This document shows positions 24,293-33,107 of a DNA stretch of 64,000 nt, piece by piece (positions within the stretch are counted from its first letter, which is position 1; every line of letters starts with the position of its first letter). The position numbers and the translations under genes are program-made. The notes under the pieces are model-generated. The model made no database searches. It was given only the letters and a program-made list of their open reading frames with translations, and was not told the origin of the DNA. Source of the stretch: Frateuria terrea (GTDB taxonomy: Bacteria > Pseudomonadota > Gammaproteobacteria > Xanthomonadales > Rhodanobacteraceae); assembly GCF_900115705.1 (NCBI RefSeq), contig NZ_FOXL01000004.1, positions 310,001 to 374,000 of the forward strand. The letters run 5' to 3'.

Positions 24293-26233
24293 CTACAGCT
24301 CGCGAACGACACGGAACCCAACGCGCGCGCTGCGCACCTTGCCGTCGGCTCCCTGCCGGTAGGCCGAGCGCACCTGTTCGGGCGAACTGCCCCACGACCC
24401 GCCGCGCACCACGCGCACGCTGCAGCCGGGATTGAGCCAGGCACTGCCGTCGACCGGCGCGCGCACGTAATTGTCGTGCCAGCAGTCCGCAGCCCACTCC
24501 GAGACGTTGCCATCGATGTCATACAGCCCGAATGGGTTGGCGGCGAAGCTCATCACCGGCGCAGGACCCCAATATCCGTCACGGTAGCTCGGGAAGGCGT
24601 TGCTCCAGCGCCGGCCGCTGGGCGAGCGGTCTCCGCTGCCGGTGAGGTTTTCGACCTTGCTGGTTGGCGCACGCTGGCCCCACCAGTAGCGGGTCTGGGT
24701 GCCGCCGCGCAGCGCGTACTCGAACTCGGCTTCGCTAGGCAGCCGGTAATGCTTGCCCGTGCGTTGGCTCAGCCAGTCGGCATAGGCCTTGGCGTCGCGC
24801 CAGGAGACGTTGACCACCGGCAAGTCGTCCTGCGCGGGGTGGCCGGCGTAATCGTCCTGCCAGCTGGCGCGCGAATCGTCACGCAATGCTCCGCTGCGTT
24901 CGTCGTAGACGCTGGCGCCGCCAAGCTTGATCGAGTCGGGCTGATAGCCGGCTGCGCGCACGAACTCGCGGAACTGGCCAACGGTCACCGCGCTGCGCGC
25001 CATCGCGAAGCCCTTGGCGATAGTGACCTGGTGGCGCGGGGTTTCGGCGTCGGTGCGGTCGTCCTCCGCGTCCGGAGCCCCCATCTGGAAGCTGCCGGTG
25101 GGAATCACCACCATCGATGGAGTGTGGCCCGGCAGGTCGACGAAGCGGTCGCTGAACACCTGTCCGGGTTTATAGCTGGCGTACAGCCGGGCATTCGTCA
25201 ACTGCTGCTCGAATTCGTCGATGCCCTTCAGGTCGGGTTGCAGCGCCTGCGCCTGCCCCGCCAGCCGCTGCGCAAGCTCGAGGTTGCCGGCATCCAGCGC
25301 CGAACGCGCCTGTGCCAGCAGGCCACTGGCGCGTTGCTGGCGGATCCCCTCGACGCGGCTGCGCACGTCGACCAGCTGCCGCGAGCCGGGCCGGATCGTG
25401 TCAGCCTCGGCCAGCGCCCGGTCGGCGGCGGCGAAGTCGTTCTGCGCGACGGCCGCCAGCGCCCGGTCCAGCACCGCCCGCTGCACCTGGAAGATGCCCT
25501 GCTCGGCCATCGCGTTCTGCGGATCGAGCTCCTGCACCTTGCGGTACAGGTCCAACGCACTGGCGCCCTGAGGCTGGTCGGCCTTGCCCCGTTGCAACAT
25601 CGAGGCGGCCTGGGCCAGCATCGGACGGACCGTCGCTAGCGTCTTGAGGCCCTGCTCCAGCTGGGCCACGTCACTGGCGCTGTTGGGCAGGCCGCGCAGG
25701 CCGTCGAGCAACTCCTGCGCCGAATCGGCATCGCCCACCGCGATGTCCTGGCTTATCTGCGCCACCAGTTGCGCCCGCACCTGGTTGAGTCCCTGCGCGG
25801 CCGCGCGGCTGTCCGGCTTGTCGTGCAGCGCCTTGGCGTACAGGAACGCCGCGCTTTCCTCGCCGCCGACCAGCCGCCCCGCCTGCAGGGCCTTGCCGCC
25901 CCTGGCGAGCAATGCCTGCACCGCAGGGGTGTCTGCGCTCAGCTGTTCGGGCAGGTGCTGGTTGCCCCGGTTCATGCGCGCGGCGATGACCGCGGCCGGC
26001 GCCAGCGTGAGCGGCGGTCCGGCGTCGAGCTCGGCGTTCAGCGGCGTCCGTGCCGGGCGTCGGCCGCCAGCAGGCGAGAAACCGCCCGAGGCCGGGCGGT
26101 GGGCGGTCAGGGTCGCCGGATCCACATGGAATACCCGCGGAAAGAAGTGATACACCAGCGCCGAACCGAGCACGATCACGCCCAATGCGCCCCCCATGGT
26201 GCGCTGACGGCGGACGGTCTCGTTGCTCGGCAT
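24293..26233 (-). CDS. Membrane-anchored formylglycine-generating-enzyme-like (SUMF1) protein
   Basis: A 646-residue protein: one N-terminal membrane helix (about residues 14-30), a long Ala/Gln/Leu helical region (80-350) resembling TPR or coiled-coil repeats, and a C-terminal FGE/SUMF1 domain from about residue 367 (MVVIPTGSFQMGAPD ... VNVSWRDAKAYADWLSQRTGKHYRLPSEAEFEYALRGG ... FGLYDIDGNVSEWAADCW ... RVVRGGSW ... VGFRVVREL). True FGEs oxidise a sulfatase Cys using a copper-binding Cys pair; here only DCWHD and PGCSV cysteines are seen in other places, so a structural or scaffold role is as likely. No sulfatase is nearby. Confidence 0.85.
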   Translation of the reverse strand: MPSNETVRRQRTMGGALGVIVLGSALVYHFFPRVFHVDPATLTAHRPASGGFSPAGGRRPARTPLNAELDAGPPLTLAPAAVIAARMNRGNQHLPEQLSADTPAVQALLARGGKALQAGRLVGGEESAAFLYAKALHDKPDSRAAAQGLNQVRAQLVAQISQDIAVGDADSAQELLDGLRGLPNSASDVAQLEQGLKTLATVRPMLAQAASMLQRGKADQPQGASALDLYRKVQELDPQNAMAEQGIFQVQRAVLDRALAAVAQNDFAAADRALAEADTIRPGSRQLVDVRSRVEGIRQQRASGLLAQARSALDAGNLELAQRLAGQAQALQPDLKGIDEFEQQLTNARLYASYKPGQVFSDRFVDLPGHTPSMVVIPTGSFQMGAPDAEDDRTDAETPRHQVTIAKGFAMARSAVTVGQFREFVRAAGYQPDSIKLGGASVYDERSGALRDDSRASWQDDYAGHPAQDDLPVVNVSWRDAKAYADWLSQRTGKHYRLPSEAEFEYALRGGTQTRYWWGQRAPTSKVENLTGSGDRSPSGRRWSNAFPSYRDGYWGPAPVMSFAANPFGLYDIDGNVSEWAADCWHDNYVRAPVDGSAWLNPGCSVRVVRGGSWGSSPEQVRSAYRQGADGKVRSARVGFRVVREL

Positions 26234-26352
26234 GGAAGTCTCTGGGCGTGGGCTGTTATCGTGCGCTGCTCACCATATGGCAGGGCCGATGACAGGGCAA
26301 TGCGCGCCGCGCACCCCGAGGTCCGCCGGTCCGACGCCGAGGAATCTTCCGC

Positions 26353-27483
26353 ATGTCCGTGCCCGAAGCGGCCGCCACCCCATGGATCGACCGCCGCGAC
26401 GCACTGGAAGCGTGGCTCGCGCACCTGCCGGCCGACGCCGCGCTGGGCGTCGATACCGAGTTCATGCGCCGCAATACCTTCCATCCGCAACTGGCCCTGC
26501 TGCAACTGGGCTGGAGCGGCCGCTACGCGCTGGTGGACCCGCTCGCCTTCGACATCGCCGATACGTTGCGCGCGCGGGTGGCGGAGGGACCCATGGTGAC
26601 CGTGATGCACAGCGCCGGCGAGGACCTCGAGGCGCTCGCACCGCTCCTTCCGCAGGGTCCGGCCACGCTGTTCGATACGCAGATCGCCGCCGCCTTCGTC
26701 GGCATGGGCCTGGGATTGAGTTACCGTGCGCTGGTCGCCGAACTGGTGGGCGTGGAACTGGACAAGGGCGAGACCCGCTCGGACTGGCTGCAACGCCCGC
26801 TCACCGAATCGCAGCGGCTCTATGCCACGCTCGATGTGGTCTACCTGGAGCCGGTGCACGCGCAACTGGCTGCGCGCCTGGCCGAACGCGGCCGTACCGC
26901 CTGGCACGCGGAGGATTGCGAGCGGCTCAAGCGCCGCGCCGACGTGCACGAGGGTGACCCGCAGCCGCAGCGCGGCTTTCGCGCCGCGGCCGACTGGTCC
27001 CGCGCGCGCCAGGCGCTGCTGCGGCGCATCCTTCTCTGGCGCGACCGCAGCGCCCGCACGCTGGACCGCCCACGCTCATGGCTGCTGGAGGATGCGCTGG
27101 CGCTCAGCCTGGTGCAGGACCTGCCACGCAGCCTCGCCGAATTCGAACAGCGCAGCCGCGGACAGCGCGCTCTGCGTTCGGCGCAGCGCGCGGAACTGTT
27201 CGAACTGCTCGCGCGTACCCCGGATGCAGACGAATTGGCCGCCACGGCCCCCATCCCAGCGTCCATGCCAGGACCGGCAAAAAAAGCACTCGCAGCGATG
27301 AAGGAGGCCGTCGACCGGCTGGCCGGCGAGCTCGACCTGCCGCCGGGCCTGCTGTGTCCGCGCAAGGTGCTGGAGGAATACCTCACCACTGGCGAATGGC
27401 CGGAGTTCCTCGAAGGCTGGCGCCGCGGCGTGCTGCACGAGCGCCTCAGCACGCTGCTGCCGGACGCCACTGTCGCCATGTGA
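26353..27483 (+). CDS. rnd: Ribonuclease D
   Basis: A 376-residue 3'-5' exoribonuclease that trims tRNA precursors. DEDD motifs: exo I with Asp34 and Glu36 (LGVDTEFMRR), exo II in HSAGEDLEAL, exo III in LYATLDVVYLEPV. An HRDC domain follows (about 205-290), with a second C-terminal helical domain. The gene lies 118 bp before a tRNA gene on the same strand, a fitting but probably chance neighbour. Divergent from the FGE-like gene. Confidence 0.93.
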   Translation: MSVPEAAATPWIDRRDALEAWLAHLPADAALGVDTEFMRRNTFHPQLALLQLGWSGRYALVDPLAFDIADTLRARVAEGPMVTVMHSAGEDLEALAPLLPQGPATLFDTQIAAAFVGMGLGLSYRALVAELVGVELDKGETRSDWLQRPLTESQRLYATLDVVYLEPVHAQLAARLAERGRTAWHAEDCERLKRRADVHEGDPQPQRGFRAAADWSRARQALLRRILLWRDRSARTLDRPRSWLLEDALALSLVQDLPRSLAEFEQRSRGQRALRSAQRAELFELLARTPDADELAATAPIPASMPGPAKKALAAMKEAVDRLAGELDLPPGLLCPRKVLEEYLTTGEWPEFLEGWRRGVLHERLSTLLPDATVAM

Positions 27484-27600
27484 GGAAGGTCGCGGAGCGT
27501 TGTGCCTCACCCAAAGGCTGGCTCGCTTCGCGAATGCATTGGAACCCTGGCGGGGCTCTTGGCGGCACCGCATGACGCTGCTAACATGCGCGGCTTGCGT

Positions 27601-27676
<76 letters not shown>

Positions 27677-27690
27677 ATCGTTCCAGACAA

Positions 27691-27724
27691 GAAAGCCCCG
27701 GTAGCGCGAGCTACCGGGGCTTTC
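27691..27724 (+). terminator. Strong hairpin terminator after tRNA-Ala
   Basis: A 15-bp perfect stem, GAAAGCCCCGGTAGC/GCTACCGGGGCTTTC, with a GCGA loop. It ends the tRNA transcript and could also stop the small gene arriving from the other side. Confidence 0.85.
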
Positions 27725-27761
27725 GGTTTGCGGCCGGGCCGTTGCGGCGAACGCAGGCGCA

Positions 27762-27935
27762 CTAAGGATGGTTGAAGCCTTCCTCGCGCTTGGCCTCGCG
27801 GTTCGCTTCCTTTGCGTCGCGGGTTTCCTCCGCGTCACGCCTTTCCTGCAGCTTGTGGTCGCGCCGCGCGACGTCGTCGTCGTTGCGGTCGCCGGTCCCG
27901 TGCTTGCGGCTGGCGGGAGGCATGGGATTGGGCAT
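27762..27935 (-). CDS. 57-residue highly charged small protein
   Basis: This short frame reads MPNPMPPASRKHGTGDRNDD followed by a run of alternating Arg/Glu/Asp/Lys (DHKLQERRDAEETRDAKEAN) and ends REEGFNHP. More than half of the residues are charged. GGAG lies eight bases before the ATG, and the stop falls just before a terminator hairpin, so it has the marks of a real gene. No signal or membrane segment is present; it may be a cytosolic helical, nucleic-acid-binding or stress protein. I do not recognise the family. Confidence 0.6.
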   Translation of the reverse strand: MPNPMPPASRKHGTGDRNDDDVARRDHKLQERRDAEETRDAKEANREAKREEGFNHP

Positions 27936-28029
27936 GGCTTGGGCTCCGCGGCGGAATGTGCAGCAAGCCTACGGGAGGCACGTTCATGGCCGCGTGACGC
28001 CGCGCGCAGGTACGTCCTGCCGAGCGACC

Positions 28030-29646
28030 TTACATCTGGCTGGCGAACAGGACGCCGTGCCCGGGCAGGCGCAGACGGCCGCCGGCGAACGAGCCCTGCG
28101 CCAGGCCGTGCCCTTCGGCGGCTCGCCATTGGCCGGCCAGCGGAAGTTCCGCCTCGGCTGCGTTCCGGTCGAGGTTGAAGGCGATAAGCAGCGTCTGGCC
28201 GCCGTGGCTTCGTACGAACGCGAGCACCGGCTCGGGCGTATCGAGGAAACGGATGTCGCCCCATCGCAACGCAGGCTGATTGCTGCGCCAGCGCAGGATG
28301 CGGCGAAAGCCGTGCAGCGCCGAAGCTGCGTCGGCCTCCTGCCGCGACACGGCCAGTGCGCGATGTTCGCCCGGCACCGGCAGCCACGGTTCGCCGTGGC
28401 TGAAGCCGCCGTGCGCGCCGTCGTTCCAGGGCATCGGGGTGCGACAGCCGTCGCGGCCCTTGAACTGCGGCCAGAAGGCGATGCCGTAGGGATCCTTGAG
28501 CGAATCGAACGGTACCTGCGCTTCGGTCAGGCCCAGCTCCTCGCCCTGGTAGATGCATACCGAGCCGCGCAGCGAGCAGACCAGCGCAGTGAACAGGTTG
28601 GCCAGCGCTGCGGTGGGTTGCGCCCTGCCCCAGCGGCTGAGCACGCGCTCGACGTCGTGGTTGGAGATGGCCCAGCATGGCCATCCCTCGCGCATCTGCA
28701 TCTCCAGCTGCTGCACGGTGCCGCGGATGTGTGCGGCGCTGAAATCGTGGGTGAGCAGTTCGAAGCTGTAACCCATGTGCAGGCGGCCGGCCTGCGTGTA
28801 TTCGGCCATCGTCGCCAGCGAATCCTCCGAGGAGATTTCGCCCAGCGCCACCGTGCCCGGATAGCGGTCGAGCAGCGCACGCAACTCGGCCAGGAAAGCA
28901 AGGTTCTCCAACTGGGTGTTGTTGTGCCAGTGGTACTGGAAGGCGTATGGGTTGTCCGGGCTGAAGCCGCGGCCGGTGCGTTGCTCCTTGGGCTTGGGGG
29001 GGTTGTCGCGCAGTTGCGCGTCATGGAAGCAGAAGTTGATCGCGTCCAGGCGCAGGCCGTCGACGCCGCGCTTCAGCCAGAAGTGCACGCAATCCAGGAT
29101 CGCCGCGCGCACCTGCGGGTTGTGGAAGTTGAGGTCCGGTTGCGAGGCCAGGAAGTTGTGCAGGTAGTACTGGCCGCGCCGCGGTTCCCACTGCCAGGCG
29201 CCACCGCCGAAGATTGACAGCCAGTTGTTCGGCGGCGTGCCGTCCTCCTTCGCATCGGCCCACACGTACCAGTCGGCCTTGGGGTTGTCGCGGCTGGCAC
29301 GGCTCTCCTGGAACCAGGCGTGCTCCACCGAGGTGTGGCTGAGCACCTGGTCGATCATCACGCGGATGCCCAGGCCGTGCGCCTTGGCAAGCAGGCGGTC
29401 GAAGTCCTCAAGCGTTCCGAACAGCGGATCGACGTCGCGATAGTCGGCGATGTCGTAGCCGTAGTCGGCCATCGGCGACTTGAAGAACGGGGATATCCAG
29501 ATCGCATCGACGCCGAGGCTCGCCACGTAGTCGAGCTTCTCGATGATGCCCGGCAGATCGCCCACGCCGTCGCCATTGGTATCCAGAAAACTGCGCGGAT
29601 AGATCTGATAGGTGACGGCGCCTCGCCACCAGGGTGCATCACTCAT
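28030..29646 (-). CDS. GH13 alpha-glucosidase (cytoplasmic, GH13_23-like)
   Basis: A 538-residue glycoside hydrolase without a signal peptide, so probably cytoplasmic, releasing glucose from maltose and short maltodextrins. The (beta/alpha)8 barrel shows the nucleophile Asp201 (DGLRLDAINF), acid/base Glu270 (VALGEISSED) and transition-state Asp331 (ISNHDVERV), at almost the numbers known for Xanthomonas alpha-glucosyl transferase XgtA. The C-terminal beta domain runs from about residue 460. I start at ATG 29646 (MSDAPWWRGAVTYQIYPRSF); an upstream extension runs through an operator-like site. It is divergent from the TonB receptor. Confidence 0.92.
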   Translation of the reverse strand: MSDAPWWRGAVTYQIYPRSFLDTNGDGVGDLPGIIEKLDYVASLGVDAIWISPFFKSPMADYGYDIADYRDVDPLFGTLEDFDRLLAKAHGLGIRVMIDQVLSHTSVEHAWFQESRASRDNPKADWYVWADAKEDGTPPNNWLSIFGGGAWQWEPRRGQYYLHNFLASQPDLNFHNPQVRAAILDCVHFWLKRGVDGLRLDAINFCFHDAQLRDNPPKPKEQRTGRGFSPDNPYAFQYHWHNNTQLENLAFLAELRALLDRYPGTVALGEISSEDSLATMAEYTQAGRLHMGYSFELLTHDFSAAHIRGTVQQLEMQMREGWPCWAISNHDVERVLSRWGRAQPTAALANLFTALVCSLRGSVCIYQGEELGLTEAQVPFDSLKDPYGIAFWPQFKGRDGCRTPMPWNDGAHGGFSHGEPWLPVPGEHRALAVSRQEADAASALHGFRRILRWRSNQPALRWGDIRFLDTPEPVLAFVRSHGGQTLLIAFNLDRNAAEAELPLAGQWRAAEGHGLAQGSFAGGRLRLPGHGVLFASQM

Positions 29647-29742
29647 TCGCGTATCTCGCAACGTTTTACGCGGAAAGCGCAAGGCATATCCGGCGTGGGT
29701 TGCCGGCAGCTTAAAGGTTGGCCGCGAGACCGGCCTCGGCAG

Positions 29743-29756
29743 TGCAAACGTATTCA
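29743..29756 (+). promoter_or_regulatory. LacI-type operator copy 1 (alpha-glucosidase)
   Basis: TGCAAACGTATTCA, 97 bp upstream of the GH13 alpha-glucosidase start. It differs from the copy at the lacI-type gene in one base (A for T at position 5). The central ACGT with flanking A/T and the 14-bp size fit LacI-family operators. Confidence 0.7.
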
Positions 29757-29934
29757 TTCGTGCTGGTCTGCAGCATCGCAGGCGCACTGCACGCTGGTAG
29801 GCGATCCAGCGCAGGGCGTGCCTCGGGCGCCAGCACCCTTTGCCACCACGCACTCCGTGCATGCCAACGAACCGATCGGCCAGGCATCGCACTCAGCTTG
29901 CTGCAGTGCGGTGCGCGCCCATGCGCGCTCGCCA

Positions 29935-29948
29935 TGAATACGTATGCA
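29935..29948 (-). promoter_or_regulatory. LacI-type operator copy 2 (TonB receptor)
   Basis: TGAATACGTATGCA on the plus strand, the exact complement of the copy beside the regulator gene. It lies 139 bp upstream of the receptor ATG. Confidence 0.75.
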
Positions 29949-30086
29949 CTCCTGCGCTGCGCCCAAAACAACGTCTTTATGATCGGACCACGTCTTAATA
30001 ACGCTGCCAGACGTGGCGATCGACTGCGAGCGCGATCCGCCGACAAAGAGACTTGCAACCATTCAGCGGTTTTTCCGGAGGGGAGA

Positions 30087-32999
30087 ATGAAACAACCAGA
30101 ACGCAACCTTCTTGCGGTCGCGATCGCCACGGCATGCTTCGGGCTTTGCTCGACGGCAGCCGCCGCGACCGCGCCCGTCACGGCCCAGGGCCTCGCCCCG
30201 GCGCAGGACCAGGCACAGAACCAGTCTGCAGACCAGGCCGACAACGGCAAGACCAATCAGAAGACCCGCCAGGGCAAGACCAAGACGCTGCAGGCAGTCG
30301 AAGTCAGCGGCTTCGTCAGCAGCATCGAGAACTCCACGGCGCTCAAGCGCAACGCCAACGGCATCGTCGAAGCCGTCTCGGCCGAGCAGGTCGGCAAGCT
30401 GCCTGGCGTCTCCATCGCCGACTCGCTGGGCCGCCTGCCCGGCCTGGCGGTGCAGACCGTGAGCGGTCGCCCGCAGGTGCTGACCATCCATGGCCTGGGT
30501 CCCGATCTATCCACCGCGCTGGTCAACGGCGGCCAGCAGGTGTCCACCTCCAACAACCGCGACGTGCAGTTCGACCAGTACCCGTCGAGCTGGTTCGACA
30601 ACGTGGTCGTGCACATGTCGCCGTCTGCCGACCTGATCGGCCAGGGCCTGGCCGGCACGGTGGACATGCATACCATCCGCCCGCTCGAGAAGAGCGGCCC
30701 CGAAGCGGCGGTGAATGCGCATTACATCTGGGACGGCATGGGCCAGCTCGCCGACGGCCCGAACGTCAGCGACAAGGGTTACAACCTCAACGGCGTCTGG
30801 GTGCACCAGTTCGCCGACCACACCCTGGGCGTGACCCTGGGCGTGGACCTGGAAAACAACCCCTCCCAGATCCAGCACGAAGGGCCGTGGGGCTATGCCA
30901 CCGACGCCGATGGCAACCTGGCCATCGGCGGCTCGAAGAACTACGGCATCTCCGACTCGATGAAGCGCCGCGGCGTGCTCGCCACCGTGCAGTGGCAGCC
31001 GAACGAGCACTACACCGGCACCATCGACCTGACCTACGACAACTTCAAGGAAGTGCAGCAGGCCAAGGGCATGGAGTTCCCGCTGTTCTACAGCTCCGCG
31101 CAGCTGCAGCCCGGCAGCGTGGTGCAGAACGGCTTCGACGACAGCGGCACCTACACCAACGTCAAGCCGGTCATCCGCAACGACTTCAACAGCACCAGTG
31201 CCCGGGTCTACAACCTCAACTGGGACAACAAGTTCACCATCAACGAGGACTGGTCGGTCGACCTCGACGGCAACTACTCGCGCGCCACCCGCCGCGACAT
31301 CAACCTGGAGAGCTACTCCGGTACCGGCTTCACTACGGCCAACGGCGCCACCGACACCATCGGCTTCGACCAGCACAGCAACGGCCTCACCTACTTCAGC
31401 CCCTCGCTGGACTACACCCAGGGTGTGGTGCTGACCGACCCGCAGGGCTGGGGCGGCGGCAACGACGTGGTGCAGGCGGGCTTCATCAACGCACCGCATA
31501 CCGTCGACTACCTCGCCAACCTGCGCCTGGCGGTGGAACGCAGCTTCGGCAGCGGCCCGTTCTCCAGCATCGAGTTCGGCGTGGCGCACAGCACGCGCAA
31601 CAAGACCTACCACATCGATCAGGACTTCCTGACGTTGGGCGGCGGGACCATCAGCGGTGGCAATGCGGTCGAGACCGCACCGTTCACCGGTAACACCTGC
31701 GATCCGCTGTCGTGGGCGGGCGTGGGCCAGCAGCTCTGCTACAACCCGTTCGACCTGATCGCCAGCGGCACCCTGGTGGCCGTGCCCACCTTCGGCTCGT
31801 CGCTGGACCTGCCGCCGAACTGGAAGGTGCGCGAAAAGGTGCTCACGCCTTACGTGCAACTCAACCTGGACACCTATCTGGGCGGTGTCAGCCTGCGCGG
31901 CAACGTCGGCGTGCAGGCGCAGCACACCTCGCAGACCGCCAGCGGCGAACAGGCCCTGCCGGGAACCCCGTCCAGCGGCAATGCAGTGGATCTGGTTCCG
32001 GTAAGCGGCAGCACCAGCTACAACAAGTACCTGCCCAGCGCCAACCTGATCTTCGGCTTCGGCGACAACGACGACCTGCGCGTCAGCGCGGCGCGCACCC
32101 TGGCCCGGGCTCGCATGGACCAGATGAACGCAAGCGTCGCGGTGACCGGCAACGTCAACAACCTCACGGTGACCGACCCGAACCAGTCGTATTTCAGCGC
32201 CAAGCATGGCAATCCCACGCTCAAGCCGACCATGGCGGACAACTACAACGTCAGCTATGAGCATTACTTCTCCGGCGGCAACGGCTTCGAGTGCAACAAC
32301 GCCGACCAGAAGAACTCCGATCTGTGCCGCAGCGGTGGCGGCGGCTACTTCTCGGTGTCGGGCTACTTCATCAAACTGAAGGACTACATCAACCCGAACC
32401 GTGCTGAACTGTACGACTTCAGCGCCTACCTGCCGTTCGGCCTGACGCCGGCCCAGTTGTCCCAGCTCGGCACCACGCTGGGCACCAACACCGGTCCGGA
32501 GAACGATGGCCGTGGCTACGTCAAGGGCGCACAGCTGACGTTGAACCTGCCGTTCAACGTGATCGCGCAACCGCTCGATGGCTTCGGCATGATCCTCACC
32601 GGCAATCGCACCAAGAGTTCGGTGGTGTACGCCGGCAATCCCGAGCCGCTCACGGTGCCTGGCCTGTCCAAGTGGGTCGCCAACGCCACGCTGTACTACC
32701 AGCACCAGGGCTTCGAGGCCCGCGTCAGCGACGACTACCGCTCCAGCTTCCTTGGCGAGGTGTCGGGCATCAGCGCCTCGCGCATCGAGCAGACGATCAA
32801 GGGCGGCAGCACCTACGACGCACAGGTGAGCTACACCTTCGGGAGCGGCGCCTTCAAGGGCCTGACCCTGATCGCGCAGGGATCCAACCTGTCCAACAAG
32901 TCCTTCGTCACCTACCAGAACAACGACCCGCGGCAGGTGCTGACCTGGGAAAGCTACGGCCGGCGCTACGACGTCGCCGTGTCGTACAAGTTCCAGTGA
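30087..32999 (+). CDS. TonB-dependent receptor, probable maltodextrin transporter
   Basis: A 970-residue outer-membrane barrel importing oligosaccharides with TonB/ExbBD energy. Signal peptide MKQPERNLLAVAIATACFGLCSTAAAA; a Gln/Asn/Lys-rich spacer (35-65); plug domain from AVEVSGFVSSIENSTALKRNANGIVEAVSAEQVGKLPGVSIADSLGRLPGLAVQ, a form typical of carbohydrate receptors of Xanthomonas and Caulobacter such as MalA; then a 22-strand-type barrel ending RRYDVAVSYKFQ. ATG 30087 has GGAGGGGAG just upstream; an in-frame start inside the operator at 29934 is less likely. Surrounding amylases make starch breakdown products the inferred substrate. Confidence 0.93.
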   Translation: MKQPERNLLAVAIATACFGLCSTAAAATAPVTAQGLAPAQDQAQNQSADQADNGKTNQKTRQGKTKTLQAVEVSGFVSSIENSTALKRNANGIVEAVSAEQVGKLPGVSIADSLGRLPGLAVQTVSGRPQVLTIHGLGPDLSTALVNGGQQVSTSNNRDVQFDQYPSSWFDNVVVHMSPSADLIGQGLAGTVDMHTIRPLEKSGPEAAVNAHYIWDGMGQLADGPNVSDKGYNLNGVWVHQFADHTLGVTLGVDLENNPSQIQHEGPWGYATDADGNLAIGGSKNYGISDSMKRRGVLATVQWQPNEHYTGTIDLTYDNFKEVQQAKGMEFPLFYSSAQLQPGSVVQNGFDDSGTYTNVKPVIRNDFNSTSARVYNLNWDNKFTINEDWSVDLDGNYSRATRRDINLESYSGTGFTTANGATDTIGFDQHSNGLTYFSPSLDYTQGVVLTDPQGWGGGNDVVQAGFINAPHTVDYLANLRLAVERSFGSGPFSSIEFGVAHSTRNKTYHIDQDFLTLGGGTISGGNAVETAPFTGNTCDPLSWAGVGQQLCYNPFDLIASGTLVAVPTFGSSLDLPPNWKVREKVLTPYVQLNLDTYLGGVSLRGNVGVQAQHTSQTASGEQALPGTPSSGNAVDLVPVSGSTSYNKYLPSANLIFGFGDNDDLRVSAARTLARARMDQMNASVAVTGNVNNLTVTDPNQSYFSAKHGNPTLKPTMADNYNVSYEHYFSGGNGFECNNADQKNSDLCRSGGGGYFSVSGYFIKLKDYINPNRAELYDFSAYLPFGLTPAQLSQLGTTLGTNTGPENDGRGYVKGAQLTLNLPFNVIAQPLDGFGMILTGNRTKSSVVYAGNPEPLTVPGLSKWVANATLYYQHQGFEARVSDDYRSSFLGEVSGISASRIEQTIKGGSTYDAQVSYTFGSGAFKGLTLIAQGSNLSNKSFVTYQNNDPRQVLTWESYGRRYDVAVSYKFQ

Positions 33000-33029
33000 G
33001 GTACTGACCGGTTCACGTTCTCCCCGTGT

Positions 33030-33066
33030 GCCCCGCCGAGCGGATTCCGGCGGGGCATTTTTGTTT
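33030..33066 (+). terminator. Terminator after the receptor gene
   Basis: GCCCCGCCG and CCGGCGGGGC form a GC-rich stem with an eight-base loop, followed by ATTTTTG. It probably lets the highly expressed receptor transcript end while some transcription reads on into the downstream genes. Confidence 0.8.
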
Positions 33067-33107
33067 TCACGCCCGCGCCGTCGGCGGGCCACGACAGGAG
33101 CTAGCGC

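Larger units (their letters stand above)
29647..30086. other. Divergent control region of the starch locus
   Basis: 440 bp between the divergent alpha-glucosidase and receptor genes. It holds two operator-like 14-mers, listed separately, one nearer each gene. The sequence between them is unremarkable GC-rich DNA, and I see no convincing coding frame. Around 29965-30000 the DNA turns AT-richer (CTTTATGATC, CTTAATAACG), a likely promoter position for the receptor gene. Confidence 0.6.

Noticed and set aside
29934-30086. Upstream in-frame start for the TonB receptor inside the operator
   Set aside because: It lacks a ribosome-binding site and would place 51 residues before the signal peptide; ATG 30087 has a strong GGAGGGGAG.
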